Below are positions 44,164 to 54,993 of a stretch of 64,000 nucleotides of DNA, piece by piece. The position numbers were made by a program, and so were the translations under genes. Position 1 is the stretch's first letter; every line of letters starts with the position of its first letter. The notes beneath the pieces are model-generated. The model was not told where the DNA came from, searched no databases, and was given only the letters and a program-made list of their open reading frames with translations. Where the stretch lies: contig OW121846.1 of the NCBI GenBank assembly GCA_933228895.1, positions 44,410,107 through 44,474,106 of the forward strand, given 5' to 3'. Source of the stretch: Platycnemis pennipes (lineage: Eukaryota; Arthropoda; Insecta; Odonata; Platycnemididae).

Positions 44164-46967
44164 CCCCAGTAGCCACCCAATATTGGCCAATGTTGGCTAT
44201 TCATTGGCACCCCATATTGGCTATATGTTGGCTATGAGATGAGAACCAATGAATAGCCAATATTGGCAAGCCCATGAGCAGCCAATATGGGCTACCCCAT
44301 GCAACCCATTATTGGCTATTCATTGGCCCTCCATATTGGCTATATGTTGGCAATGAGATGAGAACCTATGAATAGCCAATGTTGGCAAACCCATGGGTAG
44401 CCAACGTGGGCCCAATATGGGCTACCCCCACATTGGCCACCCCATGAAACCCCAGGTTGGCATACCTGTAGACCTCACCTGCATAAGCTACCCAGTGAGA
44501 CCCTACAAAATGCTTAAGAGAAGAGAATTACAAAAAAAACTATAAGCTGCACCCGGAGATACATCATGGAACTCCCACCTTCTCCTACTCCAAAAAAGCT
44601 GAGGAACTAGAGAAAGCTGAAATAACACATAGCAAGACCTCGGATCGGATATAGCATATCACTTTTAATTTGATTCGGCATAATTTCGCACATGCCCACT
44701 ATTCACATAACTCGACCGAACTAAATCCGTGAACGTCTGGCGTTTCTTGATGTCACATAAGGAATTCACAATTTTATTAACACACTTAGGCGAGTTAGAA
44801 TTTTAAACAAACAGTAGGTACAGTTTATAAATATATTATATTTATTGACACTACTTCCAGTTTCAATCATTGCATTCACTTGCCTTTGTAACACATAAGA
44901 TTCCAAATCTGAGGCATAATCTCAAAAATAACCAATGTGACAATAACAATATTAAATAAACCACTTGACATAAGAATGAAAAGCTGTGATCGAGCTTGCT
45001 TAATGCATAACATTTTATTTTAATCGTTGATCAAGGTGTTCAACAACCAGAAGTTTTTTGTTGAAAAATAACGCTCCTCTAAAAAGTGAAACTATATTTT
45101 TCCGACGGGGAGTTCGTTTAAATATCATCGAAAGTCATCACTGCACTGTCACAACACACACAAGATATTCACGTTTATCATGTAGCTGAATGATGATCTG
45201 AATTCTCATTGGAACATTCCGAATGTTCCAATTTGTTCATGACTTTTATGTGCCTAAAAAATGATAAATATAGTCAATTCATGTGTCAGCAATTCAAAAA
45301 GCCGGCATGGACAAATTCGTCCAACACAATCGCTTGTCATGACAATCATTTACTCACCGTAACGTTATTGTCCATTAAAATTAAAAAATAAACTTCATGA
45401 TCACTAATTAAAAGAAAACGTATATACTTGAGGAGATAATTCTTTCTCGCGTTTCTCGCTATGAAGACAGCCATTTTGAATTTCGAAGTGATCTTGCAAC
45501 TAATCGATAGTAGTCTATTCGATATTGGTCGATACAACCAGACAACTTTCCACAAACCGCGAACTATAAAAATGTGAATATTCACGTTACAATTACTCGT
45601 GGGCACGACAGTTGTTACTTATGGTTTATGATATTTTTCTCTTTAAGAAAGAAGTTTCCTAAATTTCATTGAACTGAACGGACTTGGAATTTCATCGTTG
45701 AAAATTAAACCTCAATTTTTTAAGGGCATACCTACAGTAAGGATTTTATTTCCCATTTCCATACTATTAACGAAGTATTGTTTTTAAGTTTAATACAGCT
45801 AAATCGTCAGTGAAATCTAGCTTTTTACATTATTGTCAAGGAGGTAAAAAGTTTAGCGTTTCTCCACGTTTTCAGCTAGTTCTTGACTATAATTATACTT
45901 ATCAGTGTTTACAATGAAGGTGATTATGGTGGAATAACTATGAGATTTGCAGAAATTTCGAAGTATTGAGGTAAATAACTCTTTGATTTGTAACTCCATC
46001 GGGATTTAAACACAGAAACGCATCCCCTCGAGAAAATCAGACAAATGCAGTACATAATTTAGCAAATAGCCAGGCTTCACACTAAAACTAATAAATAATA
46101 TTAAACTAAAAATTCAATGTATGCACCACCTCAAATTACCTATTTTCTCCATAGATTTCAGCCTCACATGACATGAAGCACGCTTCTTATAACACTAACA
46201 GATATTTCTATAAGACTCATATGGCTTCTCATAACACTTACATGTCTTGCAAGAAATCTTATAAGTTCTAATGAGGAGTCTCATAAGTTCTCAAAGCTTC
46301 TCATAAACTTCACATAAGAATTCATGCTTCTCATAAGATCTCATAACTTCTCATAAGATCTCATAGCTTCTCATAAGATCTCATAGCTTCTCATAAGATC
46401 TCATAACTTCTCAATAGATTTTATAAGAATGTCTATGAGAACTATGAGAAATGTCCAATAGGGAGTTAGCCAGGAATCTCCTATCCAGAGGACAAATATC
46501 CCATAAATAGAGGTGTATGGAATATAAAAAGTCCACTTACTGCTCTTTAAATCCTTTTTAGTATTAGAATAACTACTATCACCAGAATGATGTATATGAA
46601 ATTAAAATGCTAATAAACATTTAATTACAAATTTGTGTCTGGACAAATAAATGGGCCTTGAATATGTAAGTGGAAAAACAATCATGAAAACGTGTGCGCT
46701 GAGGCATAAAATATTGGTGAACTCTATGATTAATCATTATAAATATAATGGGGTGTAAGCCGATATAGAGTTTCATGGGGTAACCAATGTAACCACATGG
46801 GGTAGCCCATATTGAGTTTCGTGGGGTAGCCAATGTGGGGTTACGTGGGGTAGCCAATATTGGGCCATTGTGGGCTTTCATTGGCAGTCCATGGCCAATG
46901 AAAGCCAACATTGCCATCTTGGTCCAACATTGGCCCAATATGGGCCCAATGTGGTAGGCTACTGGGG
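44164..46967. mobile_element. Family Y TIR element, copy 2, with CCAATATTGG words
   Basis: 2.8 kb. Left end CCCCAGTAGCCACCCAATAT, right end (reverse complement) CCCCAGTAGCCTACCACATT. The first ~300 and last ~220 bases are made of CCAATATTGG, CCAATGTTGGC and GGCTATTCATTGG words in both directions. The interior (44,826-45,960) is collinear with 32,650-33,006 plus 40,420-40,950. A separate 20-bp repeat lies at 46,321-46,415. A clear target duplication was not found. Inside the hAT, it is a secondary insertion. Confidence 0.8.
46150..46440 (+). repeat. CTTCTCATAAGATCTCATA tandem repeat, 20-bp period
   Basis: CTTCTCATAAGATCTCATAG or ...TAA repeats about four times at 46,326-46,415 with perfect 20-bp spacing. 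Looser CTCATAAG words extend 150 bases to the left and an inverted CTATGAGAA phrase lies to the right. Confidence 0.82.
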
Positions 46968-46976
46968 TGGGCTTAA

Positions 46977-48976
46977 GGTGGCTCACTATCTCTCAGTTTC
47001 GCCTCGTCGGTTCTCCCCCTACTCAGTCCCGGGTGGAATGGGAAGGCTCGTAGCGTGTAAGGGGAAATCGACGAGGGATTGGAGGGGAGGGGGTCTGCGC
47101 GCGTCGCTGGGTTGTAGACGAGCCTAGAGTGCCTAGAGTGTCCTTGCGCAGGATGGCAGGGAAGAGAGGGGAGTCAGCTGACAAATAAATACGCGTGATC
47201 GTATTCGTTCGCAGCTCAACTTCGCTGTTCGTAACTTTGATGTCGCAATTATTTCGCATATACTATTCCATTGTGAATTTACAGCACAATGCGATACTAT
47301 GCCTGGTGGATCACAATATTGCACTAATATCATAGTAGTTGAAAACTTCGTGAATACCACATGTCCACGGTCGATATTTTCAGTATCGCGCAGTGAAAAT
47401 AAGTGATTTTGCGTGGGGAAATGCAGTATAACCAGTCCCACGATTTACCAGAATGTCTCCTTGCCTTCCGCTGTTTCTTCATTCTTACCACCAATGTTTT
47501 CGTTATTCGTCATGGTTTGATCTCAAAACATCACAATTTCATTACCAGCACCCAGTGAGAGAAAAGTTACCCATTGCAAAGAGTTTACAGCTTGGGTCTG
47601 GACTAAGATTAAAACCATTGATTCGTACGAACTTATGAAGAGTGACCTGTAAGGTAAATAGTGTGGGGTAAAGCGTAAGGATGATTACTTCAAGAAAAAC
47701 AGAAGGTTAGAATAACGTAATGGCTAAGCATTAAATAATTCGTTTTAATGGATATTTAGGCGAAGTATTTTCGGCAGAAGTACCTCCATATAAAATTTTT
47801 CTAATTGTTGTTCCATTTGGTGTTTCCAAAAGAGATCATTTCTATTAATACGCTCAATGTAAATGCCTAATGGGCTCCAAACGATAAAGTCGCAGTACGT
47901 TTTGTCACAAAGGTGCAACTGTCCCTGTATTTGGTAATGATACTGATGCTTTTGCTTTAGCGTGACATTCTCCCCACTCTTTTGAAGAAAGTTTAGTTTC
48001 TTCTGCCCTGCCGCCTCCGATGGAGACAAATCCCTGTAGGTAATTGCACATTTCACTTCGATTATGCCGAAAAACTTATTTGTGTATTTTTCCATAACGT
48101 GAGCCAGAAAAAAAATTGTTTGAAACTCGTAAAATGTCATAAGGATAAGTGAAAATAGATTCTAACCTCTCTGTCTCATAATCAGCCTTTTCTGGCTTTT
48201 TTTGTGGAAAATGAAGATTGAATTCTCTTGCGCAGGAATCCAATTCCATAATCTCTCTGCGATAAATATGATGTTGTGAACATTCCACATCGCTGTTATA
48301 GTAATGGCAATTGCGATAAATATTATAATCTAGTCATTTGATTGAGAATTGGTCAAACTATCTATTATTTCTAAAACACAACAATGACTTCCCATAAAAC
48401 AACATTCCTTATACGATTACGAATACGATTTCCCCTCACCGCCTCGTCCGTTCTCCCCTCGCCAGTTACTTTGTCTGATGGCGGGTGATACTCGCTCTTG
48501 TGAGTGCCCCTTCCGCGCTGCGGCAGTGAGAGAGTAGTTGGAGGTGGGGGTATAAGTGGCGGTGGTGGGGGCAGCCCGACATTGGCCGTGGACACGCGAG
48601 TGAAAAGACAGGAAACATGCGTTCGTATTTTCAAAACTATAGCTATATTTTTGTATATTAAGCACTGAAAATACTTCTGCTTCAAAGACGGAGAATGAAC
48701 CTTAACCATCACTGCGTAATATTTTTGGTTTACGCAACAGAAACTGAACTAAAGCGTGCTGAAAAACGATGGAAAGCGTTGGTGGGCACACTATTTCTCC
48801 TCTAAATCAATGCAACAACGTAATTTACAATGATAATGTCGCGCAATGACTGCGAAGATCCATCCTTTTCTAAGATAAGAGAGAAAACTAGAAGTGCCTC
48901 CGAGCTATAGTTTAGCTACGAAAATGTATTAAGAAATGGCCTGCAGGAACACTTTCAGCCAAGCTAGTGAGCCACC
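46977..48976 (-). mobile_element. TTAA-flanked element carrying a YqaJ-like fragment
   Basis: Exactly 2,000 bp. Ends GGTGGCTCACTA and, reverse-complemented on the right, GGTGGCTCACTA, with TTAA at 46,973-46,976 and 48,977-48,980. Similar CGCCTCGTCSGTTCTCCCC phrases occur at 47,003 and 48,436. The minus strand at 47,745-48,090 encodes part of a YqaJ-type nuclease. TTAA targets suggest piggyBac or Kolobok machinery; no transposase is visible. It lies immediately 3' of the hAT transposase. Confidence 0.85.
47745..48140 (-). pseudogene. YqaJ / lambda-exonuclease-family fragment
   Basis: An open stretch of 131 codons whose residues 24-130 fit the C-terminal half of a YqaJ viral-recombinase-type domain, a PD-(D/E)xK nuclease. 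It shows GIIEVKC (catalytic Glu 28 and Lys 30), then LSPSEAAGQKKLNFL, VTLKQKHQYHYQIQGQLHLC (the Gln motif), CDFIVWSPLGIYIERI and LEKFYMEVLLPKI. The usual upstream D (in an SPDG-type motif) is not present: the first 23 residues look unrelated, so the N-terminal half is lost. Homologues are widespread in invertebrate genomes and phages. The presence of such a gene inside a TTAA element is context, not proof of a role. Confidence 0.7.
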
Positions 48977-49024
48977 TTAAGGACATTCTATACTTTCGTA
49001 AATGTTCAAAACAATATAGTTTTC

Positions 49025-49801
49025 TTACGAGATTTCGTTAATAATGTCCTCATATGAAAGTGTTTTTGTTGTATTTGCCTCAATACACAGTAAAGAAAGT
49101 GAGTAAAACTTTCGTTCAGAAGTACTAGTTCGTAGGTAATTCTTAACTCTTCTAAGGCAGGAAAAACTACAATCTCCAGCGTAATTCGTAGCAGATATGC
49201 ACAAACTTATCCTTAAAGCAATGTCCACATGTGGGTACACATTTTCTAGAGAGTTAAATCTTAGAAATTTCAAAACTTCTTGCAACGATTTTCCAGGGGG
49301 TTGTTCAATCCCCACAGCAGAGTGCTTTTGGAAGTGGATGCACTCTTCAGTAAAATCAGAATCCAAATAATTTGTGTAGATGTTGTAAAGATCTTGTCCC
49401 CTTCTTTCTCAATTTCTCTTCTATGTCTCTCTGATCAGTATTGGTATCACACCACTGAGTTAAGACTTAAAATCCGTCTTGAAACACGTTATAGGCCCCT
49501 TTTCTTTTCTTAAATTCACAAACGAAAGAGTCTATGAATGGTCTATGAATAGCTGACCATCGAGTTGGACACTTTTTTTATTGTCTTCTTCTGATACGAT
49601 GGATCCATAACGCTTGTTAAACATTCCCATTGCTTTGTAGAGCACGTAAACAATACATATGTTTCCTGAAGCAACATGAAAAATTTGCACGCTTCTCCAC
49701 AAGATTCTGCAGCAGACATTCCAACGAGGTTTAGGGAATGTGCCGCTCATGGGATGAATAAAGCTAAAGGAACTTTTTCCTTTATTTTTGCTTGCAGACA
49801 A
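49025..49801 (-). pseudogene. hAT transposase, C-terminal part
   Basis: Two minus-strand open stretches. 49,801-49,532 covers a decayed middle part (NVCCRILWRSVQIFHVASGN region). 49,366-49,025 holds the hAT dimerisation domain: LENVYPHVDIALRISLCISA, then NYAGDCSFSCLRRVKNYLRT and YSLSLLCIEA. In intact relatives the phrase after the Ala/Ser block is usually ERSFS; here it is DCSFS. The part between the DUF4371-like core and this domain has changed frame at least once. It ends 48 bp from the TTAA element. Confidence 0.82.
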
Positions 49802-50157
49802 TAGTAAACACCGGCCATATTTGAAGCGTTATCAATCGATTGTCCTCTGCAATCATCAATGTTTATTTTCAGATTTACGAGCTCAATCATCACACTCTTG
49901 AACATTTCTCCTGATTTATGACCCGCTGATGGAATGAAAGTAAGAAATCTTTCACACGGCGCACCGTCACTTGTAACGTATCTAACAGCAAGGACTAACT
50001 GCTCGACATGTGACATGTCTGGGGTCGAGTCCATGATGAGAGCAAAGTATTTAGATTGTTTCAACTCTTCACAAATTACTTGCCTAACATTTTGAGCCAT
50101 TAACTCAATTACCTATTCGCAAGTCTTGGAAGAGAGATAATTTGTATTGCCACTACC
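49747..50157 (-). pseudogene. hAT transposase, DUF4371-like catalytic core segment
   Basis: From 50,157 the minus strand reads GNTNYLSSKTCE, an in-frame stop, then VIELMAQNVRQVICEELKQS and KYFALIMDSTPDMSHVEQLV, the conserved core with catalytic Asp in DSTPD. INIDDCRGQSIDNASNMAGV follows, with the second conserved D-N-A-S-N-M-A-G block. It continues directly the segment ending at 50,693 once the 535-bp insert is removed. The stop codon shows that the gene is dead even apart from the insert. Confidence 0.88.
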
Positions 50158-50692
50158 ACAATGGGGGCGTTTACTCGGAACCGAAATCGCAATTTTGTGC
50201 ACGAAATTGTTAGATGGAAACTAAAATAGAATTTTAGTGAAAAAATTAATCTTCTAACCACAACAATCCACTCAAAAATCAAAAATTAAAATAAGCAAAA
50301 GGTGACGCCCACCGAAAAAGCTGCTGTGATAATATTGACGTCATTTTCCTCCCAACCTTGACTGCTTTTAGGGGAAGTGAAGGGAGTGGAGGGGGATTCT
50401 CGGAAGGTCTGCTCGCACAGATCCTGTCGCAATCGCTCCCATTGGCAGAGTCAGCTGTGTCCCACCCATTGCGATAGGGCGAAGTAGCTTTGCGGGCTCA
50501 ATTGTGATTGGACGAAGTCGATATTCGTCAGAGGTTGCACCACGCCTACTTTTCCGAAAGGGTTAAAAACATCAGTTTTTCGCCGCTGATAACTCGAGAA
50601 GTAATTGACGGATCAAAAAACGGAAAAATACGGGTCTTTTTATTTAACAAACTCTATCATATTCGGCAATTTAAAAAATATGGCCAACGACC
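50158..50692. mobile_element. 535-bp insertion in the hAT transposase
   Basis: Flanked by an exact 8-bp duplication CCACTACC (50,150-50,157 and 50,693-50,700). Removing it with one duplication restores the transposase reading across KYGSG-NTNYLSS. The ends (ACAATGGGGGCG on the left, GGTCGTTGGCC reverse-complemented on the right) do not form an obvious inverted repeat. An 8-bp duplication fits hAT-type or P-type transposition. No coding content. Confidence 0.85.
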
Positions 50693-51623
50693 CCACTACC
50701 GTATTTTTCGATGTGAGTTGCTAAGAATGGATCAAACTCGGATATCAGCTCTAAAGCCATTAAAAAATTTCCATTTCTATTAGAACCAATTACCTCATTG
50801 TCACCTCTCAAAGCGAGACCTGTAGATGTCAGGGCCTTAACGGCCGCTACAACTCTTGTTAAAACATTTCTACAATAGTGTCTTTCTTTGTCTAGTTGTT
50901 GTGTAAGCATACCGTCAACACGGTTAAGAGAAATTCCTCTTGATTTTAGAGTATTTATGGCAGATTTTGGTATTGGTGAATTTTCGTGGTGACATGCCCG
51001 ATATTCTCCATTTTTACAGTCTTTGAAACCATCTTTATCGTCAAATTTTAATCTTTCTTTGCTGTTAAACGCTAAACAAGGTCCACAAAAAACTGATCCC
51101 TTACTTTTGGAGAAAATCATCCATTTCCTTACATGAACTTCTCCGTTTTTTAAGTTTCGTTTAAAGAGATATTTAGTCAAATATCTCTTTTGATCTTTGT
51201 ACACTCTTACGCTGTTAGTGAAATCTAAATCTATGTTTTGGTCAAAGCCATTTTTTGCTATTAAATCTCTAGTAACATTGTTTAAGATCCACGAAGCTGG
51301 ATCCTTATCTAATTTGTTAACTAATTTTTGCGAACTTACTTCTATTGCAGTAGGTTCTGGTGGTAACACACCTGTTTTGGAACAACTTGGTCCAGTGAAA
51401 GCATAGTCGTTCCCTATAGAATCATCACAAACATCAGCACTGCCACTAGCACTTTCTACCCTTTCTTTTTCATTTTCATTCTTTTCCTCCACTGTCGAAA
51501 CATTAATTTTAAAAAACAAATCTTGTTTTTTGTTTGTTTCAGAACACGTTCTTGTTCTTGAAGTTTCAATTTTGATCGTTTTTTGTACTCAGCACCACTG
51601 AGTCTCTTTCTATTGTCACTCAT
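50693..51623 (-). pseudogene. hAT transposase, N-terminal part (ZMYM1-like)
   Basis: The N-terminal half of the transposase. ATG at 51,623 gives MSDNRKRLSGAEYKKRSKLK, typical of this hAT group. A one-base shift near 51,530 leads into the frame 51,519-50,671, which holds a TTF-type zinc-finger-like region (RKWMIFSKSKGSVFCGPCLA, then CHHENSPIPKSAI) and reaches LELISEFDPFLATHIEKYGS just before the 535-bp insert. This group is often annotated as zinc finger MYM-type protein 1-like. Length and order fit a normal hAT transposase. Confidence 0.88.
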
Positions 51624-52186
51624 AGTAGTATACTTTTATGAACTGTATCTTCTTTAATTGAATAATTTAAGCCATTTATTACAAAACAATCATAACTACA
51701 CAGGAGCAGCAGACCACAAAAAAATTACCGTTGTTCATCACCGATTGACACACTGTTTTACCGAAACCTAAACAACAGAGGTTAGGAAGGTTTGTTGTAA
51801 CAGCGTAGTGACACTGACTGGGCTTACAGTGTTGTCAGATCGAACCACGGTGCTTGCGCCTTGTAGTGCTGTTACAAAACGAAATTACACTACATGAAAA
51901 ATGTGCTACAACATTATGTGAAGTAAATTCGCATTATCCTATGAGAATAATAAACATATTTCCTTTCCGTAAGTGAAGACGCTACGTATCAAAGACATGT
52001 CTAAAGGAGTTTCTGTTATTAAAATAATCCAAATGTATATTTTCAATTTTTAGTAAATTGCCAAAGTGCCGCCCCTTAAATTTTGCCTTTTCAGCCTTTT
52101 CAGCCTATATAGAAATCTGGCCCTGATTTTCAGGCACATTATATCATTAATGTATCATTTGGGATTTTTTCAAGGATTCGGATTAA

Positions 52187-52407
52187 GGCCTGGTTACACG
52201 ATACATTAACCCGTACGAGTTAATGTGTATATGCAGGAACGCGAAAATTCCCCGTGTAACCACACCAAAATGTACCAATGAATGAATGCGTGAACAGAAA
52301 ATAGATCCTGTTCTATTTGGTTCATGCACTAACGAACAAGTTGTGCAGAAACCATTCACGCAAATGTACATTAACCCGTACGTGTTAATGTATCGTGTAA
52401 CCAGGCC
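52187..52407. mobile_element. TTAA-flanked MITE, copy 3 (in X copy B)
   Basis: 221 bp, ends GGCCTGGTTACACGATACAT and its complement, with TTAA at 52,183-52,186 and 52,408-52,411. It occupies the same site as copy 2 in X copy A, so it entered X before the two X copies separated. Confidence 0.9.
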
Positions 52408-53666
52408 TTAAAGGCCTAAATAAAAAATACAATGAACGTGAAAATCTTTTGTTTGTAGTGGCATACCAGTTTTGATACGATTTCCAAGAACTTCCTTATG
52501 GGGAAATATATATTGGGCTATTGAGACAAAGGGGGATTAAAAAACCCTTGATTACCGAATATACCAAGGATCTTCAAAATTCAACTTGTGTCGCAGCAAG
52601 CAAGTGCGATCGTGATCCTAGATTCTAATGTTGTGTGCTGTAATATTGGTGTATTTGGCATATTAGCTGATCTCGACGCAGACGCGGTATGTTGAAACGT
52701 GAATCTAATGTGTAAAATCGTGAAGGTAATGCAAAGAAATAAATATTCCCGTCTACAACTACTTTGGTTTAATAAATTGTTTTTATGTGCACAAGTAGCC
52801 ATTCACGCATCCATCGTTCACGCTGACCTTCGAAAATTGAAATTGACCGGTGAAAATTACTGCTTGCCATTAATAAAAGTTAGGACATCTAATCTTGAAA
52901 AGTAAGCAGCGATAGGTTCAGTGGGTTCAGTCTTTTAATCATAATTGAAAGTTGCTTAGCGAACTTTTTCAAACATGGCATATTGCCTGATATGGAAAAG
53001 ATTTTTCGTGACATATGTCCAGCACATTTCCCTCGTACTCTGATTACTGATTTGTGCATGCATTAAATCTCCTAGCAGTTTTTCAATCAATGAAAAACTT
53101 TACCGAATAATATTGAGCCCATATGTCAATTGCATCAATACTACTACTGGCTGGTTTAATTTAGTTTTCAGAATTGTAAAATGAATATAGACAGAGTGAA
53201 CGTTCAAAAATGCACTCGTTTGATCGCATAGACAAAGTTTCATTTCGCTTGCACTTCTTTCTTCACCCATATTATCCTGTTTCGGGTAATTAAAAAAAAT
53301 ACTTGTTGGGAGGCATTTCCGTTGGTGTCATTATATTTTGGCACAAGACAACATTTAAAACAACGCTTTGGCATATTAAAATAAAGTGCGTTCATGAAAG
53401 ACATTTCAATAGTGATCTCCGAAACGCTTCAAACTTCGCATAGAAATATACGCACCGCGACCGCTGTTGCAGGACCTGACGCCATTCAATATGGCAGCGA
53501 TGCGAATGACGTTTTTGCGAGGGACCAGCTCGTGGCGATTCAAATGCTTATATTTTAAAAATAAAATACTTTCTGTCAAAACCGCTTTCGCAGCAAGTAA
53601 TTTTTTTGTTTAAACTCTACGAAAATGCCTTTATTGGAATATGTGCCCAGAGACCTATTTGTGTCG

Positions 53667-54225
53667 GCTATGCTACTTGAAGTATTTCTTTGCGGATTAT
53701 CGGCGGCTGATACGGAACTGCGGATTCTCGAGGGCTGAACCACAAGAGGAATCCGTACTCCGGGACCGCATCGTGTACGGCAACCGAGACAAGGTGGTGC
53801 AGGAAGCTCTGCTAAGGCTGGAGGATCTGTCTCTAGAGAGGGCAGCGGCGCACTGCATAGCAGTGGAGCAGAGTTGGAAGCAGGCAAAGCAGATCCAAGA
53901 AGCAGCTGTCTTGGGGTCTAGGGGTGAAGCCGCAAGTGTAGATTTTGTGCGGAAAGGACAGCATAAACAGGCAAGTGGCTACGATAAAAGTGCAAGTTCA
54001 AATAATGGCGGTGCTTATCGGATACCCAAGGAGAAAGCCTCCGAGGCTAGAAGTTAATTTCAGTGTAGTAGATGTAAGACCACCCATGGTCCACGAGAGT
54101 GCCCGGCATTCGGAAAAAGGTGTGCTAAGTGCGGTATAACTAATCATTTTGCTGCGGCATGCAAAGCCAGAAAAGTGCGACAAGTCGTTGTCTATGACAC
54201 CGACTCTGACGTGTCGAGAGTCTCG
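53667..54225 (+). pseudogene. Ty3/gypsy-type gag remnant
   Basis: Capsid/nucleocapsid part of an LTR retrotransposon. The open stretch starting at 53,641 takes its first residues from the end of X; the gag match begins after 53,666. It shows DYRRLIRNCGFSRAEPQEES, VLRDRIVYGNRDKVVQEALL and EDLSLERAAAHCIAVEQSWK. After a stop at 54,055 the same frame gives two zinc knuckles, CSRCKTTHGPREC (C-x2-C-x3-H-x4-C) and CAKCGITNHFAAAC (C-x2-C-x4-H-x4-C). The N-terminal gag and any 5' LTR are missing: family X lies at that edge. Annotated as a decayed element copy. Confidence 0.82.
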
Positions 54226-54993
54226 TGTGATTTACTGAAAATCTGTGTAAGTGCGATAGAAAGCAACAAAAGTAGTAACGAGTGGCACGAATGTGTGGCC
54301 ATTGAAGGGAAATGTGGACTTTAAACAGAATACTGGGGCTATAGTAAATGTAATTCCATGTAAGTTGTTAAACAATGTGGGCCAATATGTAAAAGTTAAA
54401 CCCACCAGTATCCATGTAGAAACATAAGGTGGCATGAAAATCAAGCCAAAGGGTATTGCTACCAGGACTTGTTCCTTTAAAGACATAAAAATCCCACTTT
54501 ATTTCATTGTTGTGAATTGTGACTCACAACCCCAATTGGGGCTTCCAGGTTGTGTTGCACTAAATTTAGTTAAAAAAGTGTTTGCTGTGGAAGACGGATC
54601 ACGTAGAGATAAATTTGTGAAAACGTACAAAGGTGTATTTGATTCGTTGGGTTGCTTCCCACAAAAATGTACTATCAGAACCAAAGAAAGTGCTGAGCCT
54701 GTTAACAGGCCGCCAAGACGAGTGCCTTCAGCACTAAAGGAACGGTTGAAGACAGAACTTAATCAGTTACAGAAAAAGAATATAATTGAGAAAATTGAAA
54801 ATCCATCAGGCAAAGAATGAGTTAACAATTTAGTAATTACTGAAAAATCGAGTGGAGAAATAAGGCTGTCTGGACCCTGTAGAGCTTAATAAAGTAATAA
54901 TCAGGCAGTACTACACAGTCCCCACTGTAAGCGAAATCTCAGAAAATTTGTGCGGCAATAAATTCTTTACTGTATTTGACTTAAAGGAGGGAT
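54226..54993 (+). pseudogene. Ty3/gypsy-type protease and RT N-terminus
   Basis: Protease region read around 54,310-54,345: the active-site triad expected as D-[ST]-G-A appears as NTGA (FKQNTGAIVNVIPCKLL), an Asp-to-Asn change that would abolish catalysis. The open stretch 54,434-54,820 then holds GMKIKPKGIATRTCSFKDIK, the linker, and RT start (RVPSALKERLKTELNQLQKK, NIIEKIENPSGKE). A Trp codon has become TGA at 54,819. After a frameshift, LDPVELNKVIIRQYYTVP and GNKFFTVFDLKEG follow, reaching the 54,994 insertion point. Confidence 0.85.

Larger units (their letters stand above)
41886..52125 (-). mobile_element. hAT transposon, 10.2 kb, with nested insertions
   Basis: Ends CAGGGCCGGATTTAGG and, reverse-complemented on the right, CAGGGCCAGATTTC. 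They are flanked by a perfect 8-bp duplication ATTTTCAG (41,878-41,885 and 52,126-52,133). X copy A shows the undisturbed site with a single ATTTTCAG at the matching place (36,930-36,950, reverse strand). The transposase lies on the minus strand at 51,623-49,025. The rest is mostly secondary insertions: a palindrome at 42,188-42,522, a TA-flanked TIR element, a CCAAT-word TIR element, a TTAA element with a YqaJ fragment, and a 535-bp insert in the transposase. Without these the element would be roughly 3 kb, normal for hAT. Confidence 0.92.
41001..53663. mobile_element. Family X element, copy B (with hAT and MITE inserted)
   Basis: The same element as 33,186-37,814, in reverse orientation. 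Left end CCAATAGACCTCTGGACA, right end (reverse complement) CACAAATAGGTCTCTGG, flanked by TCG at 40,998-41,000 and 53,664-53,666. Its own sequence comprises 41,001-41,885, 52,134-52,186 and 52,408-53,663, about 2.19 kb. The hAT splits it at ATTTTCAG, and the TTAA MITE sits at the same site as in copy A. Its right end meets the remains of a gypsy gag gene. The first half keeps sequences such as GATTGGCCGGCTGAAAGTGA that match copy A closely. Confidence 0.78.

Noticed and set aside
47003..48700. GC-richer stretches with CGCCTCGTC phrases as a host promoter or CpG island
   Set aside because: They lie symmetrically near both ends of the TTAA element and are better explained as its subterminal sequence.
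53641..53663. ATG at 53,641 as the gag start codon
   Set aside because: These bases belong to the terminus of family X, as shown by the matching sequence at 33,186-33,210; gag is truncated at its 5' side.
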